The position numbers and the translations under genes are program-made. This document shows positions 48,756 to 62,139 of a stretch of 64,000 nucleotides of DNA, piece by piece (the stretch's first letter is position 1; each line of letters starts with the position of its first letter). This DNA is from Ifrita kowaldi (Eukaryota; Chordata; Aves; Passeriformes; Cinclosomatidae): the NCBI GenBank assembly GCA_013398055.1, contig VZRS01008362.1, forward strand, positions 186,001 through 250,000, in the 5' to 3' direction. Under the pieces are notes generated by a model. The model did not search any database, was not told the DNA's origin, and worked only from the letters and a program-made list of their open reading frames with translations.

Positions 48756-51700
48756 TGCCTGAAAAAAACCCCAAGCATTTATTACTATTGGGGAAAGAGG
48801 AGGGCTGGCAATAGCACAAGACAGTACATTCCACCAGCAATTTGCTTTCTCAAAAAGTCTCCTGGATGTAAATCCCTGTTGTCATGTAAAACATATCCCA
48901 TGGATCGTGTCCTGCCCGGTGCTCTGCTTTGTTGTTTCACCCAGTGCAACCTCTATAGCTGTAAATGGCATTTTAGTTCAAGAGTTAAAAGACAAGTCAC
49001 ATTTACATGGCCATTCTCATACACTTCCTTAACCAACTGAGCCATTATGATACAAAATGCAGTCATTTCTGCTGTTAGAATATATAGGCAACAAAGAAGT
49101 TCAGAGTATTGGACCTTATTGATTTTTTATTTAACTAGATCAGCTTGGATACGATGGGAAGAGAAATTTGAACAGGTAGAAGGTGTAGTAACTGTAATAT
49201 CTATTTTTCAAAAATATTATAACATATTTCTCATAAATAGAGTATTAAGTAAAAATAGTATGAACTGATAACAGACAGAAAAGCTTTATCCTAAGATAGG
49301 AGATTCAAATACAAATATCATCTTCCTCTGGTTTCCAACACTGGCTTTTCCAGATAGGATGCATGACTGAGGCCCAAAAGGGGCCCAAAAGTATCTACAC
49401 AGGCCAATGGTGAGCTCAAAAGCCATAGCCTAATCTCTTAAAGAGATGTGAAGATGCACCAGTAAGAGTTCCTACCCAAAAATTATTTTATAGCTTACAT
49501 TAAATTCAACATAAGAGCTCCAAGGACTAAACTGGGACAACTCTTCAAAATTTACTAGTAGCCATTTCTGGTCATCTGGCTAATTATGATGATAGTACAG
49601 AAAGCCCCTGCCTTTTTAATCAAGTATAAAACTCTCAGTACTTTGCAGACATAATTTTGTGGAAAGAAAATGAAGCACAGTCAGCAGGGACTGCCATTCA
49701 AATTAAAGGTCAAATATGGCAGGCAATATTCTGGCCGTTACAAAACATCCTGACAGGAAAGGTATCTGAAAATTGTCATAAATTCAGGCATGCCATTAAA
49801 TATATATTTGTGATAAACACAGTGAAAAAATTACAATTTTCTATTTTAGAAATGTCAGTAGATATTATTTTTTATTTTCTCCATTGTCAGATTACAAAGT
49901 TCATCTTCTCAAACTAGTACTTTGCAGTCTGGTTTTGGAGTTAAATCAGAACCTAGTCACCATGACAATCTCACCACTAAAATTTTTAAAGTCCATTTTA
50001 GCAGAGGATCTTAAGCAAATGTTTAGCTTGAAAAAATATTAGAAATTGGCAGTTTTTCCAAGAAGCTGTATGTTGGAAAATGGTTTTAAGGAATATATTC
50101 TTGCCGACTGACTTCTGCCTCCTAAAGAAGATATGCACATATGGAATGATGTCTTATATAAATACCAGATTTGTGTGCACAGATGCAGCCGTGTGCATGT
50201 CTGCAAGCTCAGATCAGTCTTCTGTTTACAAAAAAATCAACACTGGAAGTTGAGCACCTGAATGAACCTTTCCTATTTCTGCCACACAGTGCTTCATTTC
50301 AGAAGTGGTTTTTCTGGACCATTGTTCATCGAACAGGTGTAGTGGTGACTTGAGTGCCTCTTTGCTCAGGTACGTTTCTTTCTGAGGAATGATTTCATGG
50401 ATGCAATGTCCACTTTGCCCACTTGAATCACTGGTGCTATGAATTAACGCCTTGTTCTGGGAAAGTGTGGAATGGAATATTGTTTCTTTAATCAGCTGAC
50501 AGCAACCCAGAGCCCTGAGGACTTAAAAGACTCTGAAAAGGCTACCCACAAGATATAGTTTTATCCCTGTATAAGAAGACTTCTTCCAGTTCACACCATT
50601 ACATATCCCAGTGATTCTTGACCTCTTCCTTGTCAGCTCAGCTGTACTGATTGATTGATTCAAGGGATAGAGAGTTGGCATGTCCATTCCCTTATAGATG
50701 GAAGAAAGAATGATTCCATGACATGTACTTACACCTGCACATGTACTTACATCAGCAGGGCTGGTGATAAGGTAACACCACAGTCAGGTAAAGAAGTTTC
50801 TTATTCTCCTATATCCCTTTGTGCAGGTGATCAAGACAAATCCATTTTATTTGGCTTCCTAGACAGAGAAATTTATTATAAACCTTGGCCAGAAATATCA
50901 TATTTTTGTCTGCTATATTATTTTCCTCAATTTTCCCATTTTGCTTTACCCTTGCACTTCTGTTACTTTGCACTTTCCTAAGTACTAAACACGACACCAT
51001 AACACAAAATAAGCTACAAATGCTCATACACTCATGATCAGCTGGTGTCTTTCGAAGCTAAAAACAGGTGATGCTACTAAATAAGAATAGAAAGTTGTAT
51101 TATGACAGTTTCAGGCAAGTAAAGACATGGGGCATTAAGGAAATTCAGTGGACAGGGATCGAACCTTGCAGCTGGATGAGCAGGATAAGTGATAACAAGC
51201 TTTAGTGAGAGCAAGACTAAACAACAGCCTTCACCAAGAAAAAAACCTCTAAATGTTGTATGTCAGCAATGCACAAAGTCACAGAACAGATTATCCAGGA
51301 GTATAACAACAAGGAAATTAGCATTAGAATCTCCAGAGCTTTACAAACAACATTATAATAATAAAAAAATCACAGATAAGGTGTTTCTGCCTGCATATAA
51401 ACAAGCAATGTTATACTGCTCCTTTCTTGATTTAGAAGTTATGATTTATTTGTAAAATAAAGATAGAATCCATATTCATGGAAGTGGAAAGACTACTGTG
51501 CATATTATGAGAGAGAATTTGTTTATTCAAATGGTGAAAAAAAACAATCAAAGCTTATGCATGTAAGACATAAATGTGCACTGATAACTATAGAATATAC
51601 CACATGCATCCAAAGCATCTGAACCATAGAGAATAGTCTTTGCTGGTCAACCCATCCTGCTTTGTGGGAAGACATTTTTTAGTATTAGGTCCTGTTGATT

Positions 51701-54700
51701 CTCACTATAATGGCATTTCAGATAAAATAACTCAAAACTAAACCACAACAACATTAACCAGGACAGTCTTCTAATGCCTCTTTTGTGGCCCATGTTAAAT
51801 CTTCGTTGCTCTAAAAATGTGCACAAAAGACAAAACCTGTGATCAACTTGCATTTTCATTGATGAAGCCAAAGACAGTCGGGCAGTTTGTCTTTAGTCAC
51901 ACAGTACTTTCCTTTCAAAAGCAAAGTACAGGTTGATTAAAACTTACACAAAACCCCCTTTAATTCTTGAGATAAAGGTAATAACTCCAGAGCAGACCTC
52001 AGACTCACCAGTAGAACAGTGTACAAAAAAAACCCAAAATGTCGTTACTTGAGTTCAGTGTACTAATTAAATAGAGAATTATGCTTTCCACAGCTGTTAG
52101 TCCAGTGCCTTTCAACAGAACATTCAGCTCAGGTCTTATAGAGAGAAATACCTACCTTCACAAAATATGGTACTTAATTTCAGAAAAAAAGTGATTCAAA
52201 TATATAGAAAAAAATTAACTGTCCATTTGTATGATTATTACCACAGCCCTTCAATGACAATAAACCAAGATTATCTGCAGAAGCTTGAATCTAGCTTTGA
52301 ACTATTTTTTTAACCGTAATCAGATAAAATTTCCAATTTTCCCATCCTTTAATTTGAAACCTGATTTCTTAGCTATGAGGAAGCATTTAAAATTTTGCCT
52401 TTCACCTAGTTTATTAATGCTAGTAGGTATAAATTGTTTTAAAATAAAAGAATGATTGTCACTGGAAAATGCTTTTCTTCGCTTAATCATTGTCCTTCTT
52501 ATTTGCTAGACAATCTCATTGTGATATGATCACATCTTCTCTTCAAACTTTTCAGCTGACACGGGATCATGTTTGTAAATGCATTTATACAATTGAATGT
52601 TGTAAAGCCAAGTCAGAGAAGACACAGGGATAAAGAATATGTAGAAGCATAATAATACTCTCAAGGCACTAAATGACAGCAGGGTAAGAGCCCTTAGAAT
52701 ATTAACTATAGATTAACTGTATATCAGAATATTCAACCAAGCAGGAATTTTTTTTAAAGGAGCTATATTCTAGAAACATACATCTTGAGAGCTTTTCCGG
52801 TTTAATTTCTAGTCTTTATTTTTTTTTTCCCCCACAAAGGCTTTTACAAAAAGAACATTTTCTAGGACACAAAAGAGAATTGAGGACTAGAAACTGAGTT
52901 ATTTGTTTGACCCTGCAGAAGTCTTGCATTACTCTTCTAGAAAACCTGCTCTGTAGGAGGTTCTCACATACCTCATTACATCCATGGAAAGAGGCATCTT
53001 TGTTCTGAATTTCATTCGTATTTGAAAAGATCGTTTATATGTTTCTAACAAAATACCCTCTCCACATCAAATCAAAGAATCATAGTTGACATTACTTGTA
53101 GTTCCCCAGCTATTTGTCTAAAAATTAAAAAAAAATTGAAAATGATTACAGGAAGGTCATAGCTGAAGACGTGTCCACAGAAGCCAGAAAAAAATGAAAA
53201 AGCAGAAAGTCAAGCACATCAGAATTAAGTAGAGTAAGCAGGTTGCAGTCACAGCGAGTCTTTCAGTTCCAGGCTGAAAAATAAGTATTAATATTAACAT
53301 GGCTATTGATGGAGATTTACAGGCAATTTCAATTTTTCTTCACATAAAAATGGGGATTAGAACAAATGAGAAAAAATTAAAATAAAGGGTAGATATAGTC
53401 ACAAAAGAAGGTTTACAGGCACTGCTGGTTTCCTCTCATAGGTTAAAGAAATCATTAGATGTGAAAAAAAATACGGTGAAAAGGACAGAGTTCAAGTGTA
53501 ATGGAAAACAAAATGTAATCTTCCACAAAGAACACAAGTTCTGAAAAGTAGTGCTATTTAAATGTTTCACCACTAGTTTTCATTCCCAATACCGACAAAT
53601 TATATCCAGAAATGTCCTTTGTAAGTTTAAATCAGATAATGCTATTAATAAACTTACTGTACTTTCTTTTATATACTTCAAAAAGCAACAGAAGGAAACA
53701 TCTTGTTAATGAAGAAAATAACTTCATTCTATTTTTAAGAATTTTTCACACACACAAAAATTCTTATTCATTAAAATATATTTGGTTCTAAAAAGAAAAA
53801 AAATCATTAATTTGAATCTGACAGGCAAGAAATCATACACAACTGTCTTAAAATGTTGCCCATCCTAGGGGTGTATAGCGATCACCACCTCCCTTCTGAG
53901 GTGATCCATGTCACAAAGCCTGGAGTCACCTGGGCGTCCCTGGATAGAGTCTAAACTCTCACAGAAAGCCCCTGAGGAGCATTCACCCTGTTTAGGAAAA
54001 GTTATGTGCAGCATGGAATGTTCTCCAAGAAAGAGGCTCCATTTCGGATAAAAATTAAGTCATTCTTATAACACAAGAGGGTGTAGGATGTACCACATTG
54101 AGCAGTCAACAGATGCTGCTAATTTTGACTTTTCCCCTGTAATAGCCAACATATAATGATGATTTCTGTTACTTCAAAGCAATTTGATTTTTCCAGACTA
54201 CTTACCACTTGCTCAGATGATAAATTGTTGTTGCAGCTCCTTGTTTATGCATCTCTTGGTGGTATCTCAGAGTGTCTCTGGCATCTAGATTCCCACAGTT
54301 GCCATTCACATGGTTTCCACCTGTACTTTTCAAGGAAGTTTCTGATTCACAGAGCTACTTCCAGGCTCCAACTTCCAAGTTGAGAGGCCTCCCTCTGGCA
54401 CTATTTTTCAGGAGATCTTTTCTTTTCCCCGGTATTTTACCTATTTAACCAGGCCACCTTATTGCTTCTCACATCAACATATTCTTAAGGGCTTAAGGGT
54501 TACCTTTGAAGCATTTTCTGCTGTCATCACTACTTATGCAGCCCTAACAAGATCTGATCACCTAAGAAAATCCAGAAAGACTAAGAGGACAGGAGAGAAA
54601 ACTGAAAATATTTTAAATTCAAGGTGCACATATTAAATAAAGTCCTTCACATATCGATTAAGCCCTTATTAGAGAGTGACAAGGTTTTCTTTTCCTTTTA

Positions 54701-55563
54701 GTAAAGACTTCAACCCTCAGCACTAGATACTGAATTTTCATAAATTTGGAAATCCCACTGAACCAGGGGATGGCCTATCAGATAAAATCTGTGTCAGCAA
54801 GTTTGAAGAATGAAACTATTTTCTTTCTATAATCATCTCAGAGTGAACAGATGCATGTTTGATGATTTGCAGACAGAATAAAAGACTAAGGAAATGGAGA
54901 AACAATTGGTCTAACCATGCAGTCATTTACCCAAGCAAGCTATTTCCATTTAAATCAAAAAGCATTGCTTACCTGAGCAAGTATTTCCCACCTACATAAC
55001 AACTTGCAAAAATGGAATCGAAGTCATCCCAGTAAAGTATTACTTCTGAGCAAAGGGAAAACAGATGAATAATCTTTCAATGAGATAAGCAAAATTTTAA
55101 CCAAATTTTATATTTGACAGTATATTAAATGTATCACAGAGCAATCCTCCTGAGGAATCAACATTTGAAATAATCTCTAGGCAACAGAGCACTTTCTCCC
55201 TGCTGTAGTTATTGTAATGTCTGGTTTTTTGAGTTGCAGTTTGTTTGTTTGGACAATTTAATTAAAGAGCTGAGTTTGAAACAAACTTTCCTCCATTGTG
55301 AATTCTGTCTAGGATACGATTCTATCTAGTTTTCTTGCCTTGAAAAATCTATTTAGGAACATGGTTGGCGTAAACATTTATATACATTTTCAAGTTTATC
55401 TAAGCCTATGGATGTTCACCCGCGGCAGAGTCTCTAATACTACATGAAAACCATTTCTGCTCAAACAGTCAGGTAAGGAGGAATGTACTTGTGGATTTTT
55501 GGCAAGAATGGTGTTTCTTATTTAATACTCACCTAATTAAGAACTATCTTGAGACAAAAGAGA
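48756..55563. other. Long AT-rich non-coding stretch
   Basis: No gene or transposon was recognised. Frames reach 108 codons (50655-50981, plus) without splice context. A GC-richer patch at 53870-53990 is unassigned. A short direct repeat at 50721-50751 is listed separately. A tandem GGCCCAAAAG-type pair lies at 49371-49391. Confidence 0.5.
50721..50751 (+). repeat. Two copies of ACATGTACTTACA, period 18
   Basis: ACATGTACTTACA occurs at 50721 and again at 50739, separated by CCTGC. This is a small local tandem duplication. Confidence 0.85.
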
Positions 55564-56208
55564 CTAATACTGAAAATATGGAACCTTAGGAGTTTCAGGC
55601 ATAGGAACATTACAATACACTAGCATCTGGGGATGAAAGTACATTCTGTTCCCTATCTTATTTTCAGGAGGTTCAGGAAACCTGAGGGCTGCTTCTGGCA
55701 ATTCACCTGGATGCCCTTTTCCCCTTTTATCAGTTTCATTGTGTTTTACAGAATGTACAATGGCCTGTGGTGGCATAAGATCACCCACAGAGCCTAAATC
55801 TGCGTCCAGCAGTGCACAGAATACACATATGCAAGGCATCAATCTCAGGAGGGACAGAAAATCACTTCTTCAGAATTAAAAGTAGAAGGGCAGATTGTGA
55901 CATTGGCCTGCACTGGAGGGGGTATGGAATGGTATTTGCTTGTGGGAAAACACTCTGAGCCTTCCTCGTTTCCATAGGAGTTCCCAGTTCTTTTTAGATG
56001 GTGTGCTTATACCATCACACTCTGGTATTTTAGTCAGCTCTTCCCTATATGTCAAACCAACCATAACATCAAAGGGAAACAAGAACAAAGAACAGCCTGA
56101 AGTGGTGTCATGCACACAGGCGGCAACAGATCCCTTTTTGCCTTCTTCATTCCTGTGGGTATTCATCAGGGCCAGGAACAATCTGTTGTTTCTCAGGTTC
56201 AGCCACAC
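55564..56208 (-). pseudogene. Possible decayed coding region, unrecognised
   Basis: On the minus strand a single frame runs from 56208 to 55564, about 215 codons, interrupted only by two stops close together (about 55866-55875). The first part contains the segment LFLALMNTHRNEEGKKGSV and ends near NLPFYF. The second contains GDLMPPQAIVHS, LPEAALRFPEPPENKIGNR and VPMPETPKVPYFQY, then TAG. Composition is mixed, with many Pro, Glu, Gly and Met, unlike the Lys/Asn/Ile/Phe-rich output of nearby DNA. Just before the second part lies TTTTCTGTCCCTCCTGAG, a fair acceptor, so the two stops could sit in an intron end rather than in an exon. I do not recognise a family. A processed pseudogene, an old retroelement or chance remain possible. 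Confidence 0.22.
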
Positions 56209-59200
56209 AGTTTTTTAAAAAAAAACAACAAAACCCTACCTACTTAGAAATAAACCACAGCAAACTAAGTCACCATGAACTTTTGCCTCTGTTCGATACA
56301 TAATAATGAAGTGCAGGCTCGTGGAATTCCCTTATTTTGCCAAGTCATTAGTTACATTGGCAAAGATGATTTCAGGGAAAGGCAGTGGCATTGGACTGAA
56401 AATGATGTTTACTCTCTAGTTCTGTTACAGTGTTTTATTATTACCAAAGTAAGTCCTAAGCCTCAGATTTCTGGTGCCAGAAAATGTACACGGACAAGCG
56501 GGATGTAGGAGTGCCTGTTGTTCCTTGGGAAAAGTAGAGTCTTGCTTCCACTGCAGAATGAAAATGTTGAGAAGAAAATAAGACAAATATGTAACACCAT
56601 GGAACTTTATGTTAGCAAATTCAGGAGGTTTAAAAATAAGCTAGCAAAATGTAGGCACCTTAAACAGCTGTGCTTTGCTGGTGAAAGTTCTTGACTTCAC
56701 TAATGGTGAAATCCCAGACAGCAAACGGGACTTCCCACCCAGAAAATCAGTCATTTGTCATTTTGAGTAAAATGCATTTTCATTTTCACTCAGAACACCA
56801 AAAAGACACCAAAAAAAGTTGATAAACACCAAACAGGTGAGAAAAAACATGCAAAGCAAAGTGCAGAACAAGGAAACAGTGCAGTTAGTTGTAGCTGCTA
56901 CCATCTTATTCAGAAAACTAGAGGTGGAATCCTATGGAAAACAGCTCTGAAGGGCAGAGGAGCTCAAAAATTGGCAGGTCTTTAAAGACAACCTCCTCCA
57001 AGTACAGGAATAGTCCATTCAAACTGACAATAAAAATTGTAGGCGTTACGAGTTGTCATTTGACCTGTAAATTAGTTCTAACAGAATGGATCATAATTAC
57101 CTTTGTATTATGTAAATAACAAATCTAATCAAGGGAATGATAGAAATATGGAAAAGAAAAATAAAATCCCTAAATCTAAAGAAAGAACAACTACTCCTAT
57201 TTCTAGAAGGCAAGAAATATGGACTTTGAATAACATTACACTCTAATTCTTTTCTCTAGCATATTCCCCAAACAGAGCCAAACTCTTCCAAGAGTAACTC
57301 TCCACCTTTATTCCCAAAGTTTGCTCTCATTGCTATGTTCTCCTCCACCCCCACACCCCACACCTGAGCTTCTCCATTCTTCCTGCGCTGTTGCTGTGAC
57401 CATGGGTGCTCCCCCAGCTGCTCGTCCTGCCCCACCATCCCAGTCCATTGGCCATCACTCCACAGTGTTACACTGACATGCTTGCAGGTGAAGTGTGTCT
57501 CCTCGTTCTAGAACCCCTCTTACACCCACCACTGTCTTCTTCTAATAACTTGCATCAAACAAGTTCTGTGCACCTCCAAACTAACTAAAAGTGATTGTGT
57601 GCTGTTTCCAATCTAAATGTGCTGAAATACCTCAGAACAAACCTCTGATTCTCTATACAATCTCCTAGGCATGTTGTCTCTTTTCAAATGCCTTCCAAAA
57701 TGTTTGAGGTTTTTGGGTTTTGATTCATTGACTTTTTAGATATCTGGTTTAACACTGACAACTGAGACAATTTTTTTTTTTAGCACTAGACCTGAGGAAG
57801 TCCAGGAGTAGTAAAAGAACTGCTGATAATATATTCCTTAATGGGTATTGTCACTTACATTATTTTGCTATAGGGTGTTACAAAAACAGACTTAAATGGG
57901 CACAAGATATAAACTACTTATATGATGGCAATTACAGTATTATTAATAAAATGACATATTCCTATTTTTAAGTCCCAGGAAGAGCACTTTCCTCCCCCCA
58001 AATATTCTATATATAATACATGTTTAGAAAAATTATATTTTATATTTATGTAGTCTCAGAATTAAAATGTGTCATCCATCTGAGGAAATTCACTCTAAAG
58101 GAATTTATCAGTCAAAACAAAAAGCCACACAAGAAGCCAGCCACAGCAGAACTGATACATTATTTGGAGCTATTATCTTTAGATAACAGCAACTTACATG
58201 GATTAAGATTTAAAGTTTGATTTTTAACAAGAAGAATCTTGGAAGCAACTGTTTGAACTATTTAAAAAGTAATTCCCTATCATGGAACTCAAGGGGAAAA
58301 GCAGCACAGGAATTTTGTAGGATGGTTTACACTGCGGGGAGAGAAGGGGCTAAGAATTTAAAGACAGAAGAATAAAGTCCTGTGACTCATAGACCTCTTC
58401 CTCCAAAACCCATATGTTTGACTAATTCAGTTCCCTTTCGTCCAGGAAGAAGACAATGGTTCCATGCTATGCAAGCACTATCGGATCAATAACAGCATCC
58501 ATCGTCATAACCAAGCTATCGAGGCAGATGATGACAGCAGGAGCAGGAAGAGAACAGCACTGTACATAAATCACACAAGGCTAGCAGAGAAAAACATATT
58601 ACTGAGGGATTTGTTGCAAATCCTGTGCACTGACTTCTCCTGTGGTCCCAGGAAGGAAAGGATGAAAGCCGGGATCTTGGAACTGGCTCTGACATTAACG
58701 GAAAGGGCAAAAGAGAAAGATAAAAGGTGAGAAACAAGGTGCTGCAGAAGTTCCATCAATGGAGGAACAAGCTTCAAGGAGTAGCAAGAAACAAAAAAAG
58801 CTATAAGAAGAAACTAAACTGTTCTATGTATAGCATGATAGCTAGAGAGTTTAACAAAGTGTTGGAAGAATAAATGTTTTTCCCTAAAGCAGAAATGTCA
58901 GTGTATCCTCACTAGACCTAGCTGTGTGCCAAGAGCTTCAGCAGTTCCAAGAAAGTGCATGACAGTATACAGTCTATCATTTTAAATATAAGAAGGGATT
59001 TTCAATCACTGAGGCCCAATATTATAATATGAAGGTCAAAAGATTGAAAAAAAAAGAGCATACACTACTGCAGGTAAGAGGTCTGAAAAGGCAACACGGA
59101 GTGGGGAGAGAAAGGAACTGCACTGTACTGATTGTTATTAATTTTAAGTATGAAAATTCCAGTAAAGAATCAGTAAATTTATCTTCAGAAATTCTCTGTG

Positions 59201-59620
59201 GCAAAAGTTCTCTCCAAGGCAGCAAATAGAAGGAAGGTGTATTTGTTGTGAAAAAAGTTTACAGGTTAAATGTTAACACTGTACCGTGTCAACAGCAACA
59301 GCCAAAAATCTACTGCTCAGCATGCCTTCCCTAAAAGTAGAAAAGGGGAAAAGGGAGTGCCTCAGAAAGATGGAGAGCTAGGGTTGAGCTATGGGCAGCC
59401 TGCCCAGACACAAGGGGTTAAACAGCACAGGTTAAACAGAGGGGAAAAAAAACCAAACCAAAACAAAAAAATAAAGCAGTTTCACTTCAAAAGTGTCAAT
59501 TGTCCAAAAAGGAATTGACACAGAATGAATTAAAAAGAGCCCAATAAATTATTCCAAATTATGAATATGTTTTAGAGAAACATTGTACAAGGTATATGAG
59601 TTAACAGGAAAGACCACAGA
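56209..59620. other. AT-rich non-coding sequence
   Basis: No gene was recognised. A pyrimidine-rich, GC-richer patch at 57340-57590 has an ATG in good context at about 57401 and a GCAG|GTGAAG donor-like site near 57487, but the frame from that ATG closes before the donor. Two overlapping minus-strand frames at 58516-58777 mirror a plus frame. Confidence 0.45.
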
Positions 59621-59754
59621 TAATTAATTTACTCTGGATATTAATAAAAGACTAAATATTCATGTATGCAAATGATTAATATTTAAAAACATGTTATTAC
59701 CTGCTTAATTATCATAGATTAATCAATGATAATTAACAAGTGATTAATCAATGG
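59621..59754. promoter_or_regulatory. Dense homeodomain/octamer motif cluster, candidate enhancer
   Basis: Within 134 bases there are many TAAT/ATTA cores: TAATTAATTT at 59621, a perfect octamer ATGCAAAT at 59666-59673 directly joined to GATTAAT, CTTAATTATC at 59704, and a 12-base direct repeat GATTAATCAATG at 59717-59728 and 59742-59753 with TAATTAAC between. GATTAATC is itself a palindrome. POU factors bind ATGCAAAT, and HOX/PBX and paired-like homeodomains bind such TAAT and GATTA sites; that is family knowledge. The spacing and repetition are seen directly; function is inferred. AT-rich DNA gives single TAAT sites often, but the octamer junction and repeated 12-mer are less expected. Confidence 0.3.
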
Positions 59755-61990
59755 ATCTCTATAGAATTGAAAGAAAACAAGTTCCTACGTGAAAACAAGA
59801 ATGTAGATAAGCAAAGTTTCCAGAAACAACTGAATGTACAGAGATTGTGTTTGGCAAGAAATACAATTCAGCCCCAATCCACAGGCAACTGTGAAGACTG
59901 ATATCCTTCCAGAGACCTGTAGAGTGGAGAGGGCATGGCAGAGGCACTGGCAGAGCACCAGGCAGGGCTGAGATTGCACAGAATTTCAGCAAGGGGTAGG
60001 TGAGACCAGGTCAGTGGAGACCCTTACATCAACCAAAGCTTAGTGCAGTTAAGTGTGAAACTCAAACTGCATTGTCCAAACGGATGCCAACAGTGTGCTC
60101 AGTGGTACAGTACAGCGGTGACTGTGACTCGTGTCTCAAAAAAAGGCACAAAGTGATCAATTTCCAGATGAATTTCTATTAAAAAAACAGTATTCCGGTT
60201 ATGCCATAATATTTGCTGAAGCAGCAAAATGGCTTCAGATATTCAAAATAGGTGCAGGTGCGCAATTCAGCAGCTTTCCTTTGAGGTGATACAGATGGTG
60301 CTTGGCAAACACTCTGGCATGGTAGGCCAGGGGTCAGGCGAGGCCAGCTGTGAGCACACAGCAGCCACAGGATGCCGGGGACACGTGCGTAATGCAAACA
60401 CCAGCAGGCAGGGAAAACACTGAGTATCGGAAAGGGACAGCAGCTGACCAAAATTGCAATTGCTCTGGGGAAAGAACACAATCCTTAGAGGGCTACACCA
60501 GAGATATTTGCAGCTGTGATGGAGGCACAGAAGACCCTAGGAGTCAATGCCAAATAAACAGCAGCCAGCTTACACTGCCCCCCCACCTCCACCTCTGACC
60601 AAAAGGAGCAAATAAAAAATATTTCCTATGCAAGATATAAGTCAGGAGGAGAAACCTGAGTGGTTCAAAATCAATCATCTCAGTGATAGCCATAGCAAAC
60701 AAAACACACAAAAGAAACCATATTTTTACATGTCCAAGTGTCTTAATAATAAAGTATTGTAGGAATACAACAGCCACAACCAAGGGCTGTGTGATATGGC
60801 ATTCAAGTTGCTATTAAGTGTATAAGGTGAACAGGTGATGCACTGGAAAATGAAACTGGATTAGAGATGCAGCCTGCTAACCTGCTGCACTTCATTTGGC
60901 AGCTGCTGATTCTCCAAAATGCCCTTTGCATCCCATCTGTAGAAGAGGGCGATTTTTTTTCTTGCTTTTCCAGAGGGAAACACATGAGGTACTTAAAGGA
61001 TTGCGCAGAGGGAAAGTCCTAACTGACAAAATTCCCAAGCATAAATTCACAAGTCAGCAATACAACTAAAAGCTGCCTAAAATTGTTGAATTTGCCATAT
61101 ACAACTGAATCTGCACTCATTAAAAAAGCAAGAGGGAATCACACACTTCAAAAACATTTTAGGAAAGAGAGATCAGAGACGAAGCAAGATGAAGGGAAAA
61201 ATAATCAGCAGATTTCCCAACACATCTATAATTTTTCAAGTATTTTGGGAGAGATTAAAAATACCCAGTGATATGAATTTGTACTGTAAAACTTGACATT
61301 TGCCACAGCATCAATATTCAGTTAATGAAAATGCCTGGAACTTGAGCAATTTGTGTATCCTGTGGTTTGGTGGACCTCATTCTCCCTCCAAGGGTGTGCT
61401 CCTTACTTTTTGTAACAGCTACTCTACACATTGTAGAAAAAGTAAGTGCTGAAGGCAGAAATAGCATTTTCTCCTGTGCACTACTATAACAATCACTTCA
61501 AAATACCTGGTACACTTTGGGGTAAAAGGAAACCCCACAACAAGTTAGCTTTGTTAGACTCCTCCTGCAGAAAAGACTATTACAATTCTGTTTTCCAAAT
61601 GTACAGAAGCTTAAAACATTTCAAAAGTCAGGAAATGTACAGAACTGGGATTCTGATGTTGCATAATTACTTTTCAGTCTTCATCGCCACTGTATTTTAA
61701 ACTTAACCCCTATGCTTCCTAGATTAAAGAAAATAGATTAATATGTCAGCCCTAAAGAAGATTTTCGAGCTTGCAAAATCCCATTAAATTAAACAATCTT
61801 TTCCAATGTATATCACAGTATTAGTAACTACAAAAAGAAATATTAGTTGCTATGCAATAGATTTAAAATCATTTCAGAGGCTATGGAGATTAGCATAATC
61901 TTTCACTACTGAGCAAATCCATCATTGAGGGTAGGCTTAAAAACATATGGTTGTGAATAAAAACTGGAAAAATAGCGGGTTTTCAGTCTT
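59755..61990. other. AT-rich non-coding sequence
   Basis: A GC-richer patch with a few CpG pairs lies at 60250-60410, unassigned, with overlapping frames of 64-100 codons on both strands. An AATAAA at 61956-61961 precedes the A run at 61991 by 30 bases, as in a retroposed transcript, but no recognisable gene body precedes it. Confidence 0.45.
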
Positions 61991-62046
61991 AAAAAAAAAA
62001 AANNNNNNNNNNNNNNNNNNNNNNNNNNNNNNNAAAAAAAAAAAAA
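61991..62046. other. Assembly gap (31 N) inside a poly(A) run
   Basis: Twelve A (61991-62002), then 31 N (62003-62033), then thirteen A (62034-62046). The unresolved bases lie wholly within an A homopolymer, so the gap probably reflects sequencing or assembly failure in a long A tract, whose true length is unknown. Confidence 0.97.
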
Positions 62047-62139
62047 GAAGAAGATGATTTTGAGGAGAATTTGCATTCTACTAAAGGAAAGGCATGGATT
62101 CATAATCAACATTTTCTGGGAAGATGGGAAATGTCAACG

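Noticed and set aside
48185..48840. Possible gene with a signal-peptide-like hydrophobic stretch (48455-48814, plus)
   Set aside because: Its C-terminal half is a CR1 ORF2 fragment and the N-terminal half is unrelated AT-rich translation, so the frame is accidental.
53078..53110. AAAGAATCATAGTTGACATT as a CR1 end
   Set aside because: Only the few octamer-like bases match and no CR1 body follows on either strand.
57395..57590. ATG in good context (about 57401) and donor-like GCAG|GTGAAG near 57487, suggesting a first coding exon
   Set aside because: The frame from that ATG reaches a stop before the donor, and there is no CpG island or promoter signal.
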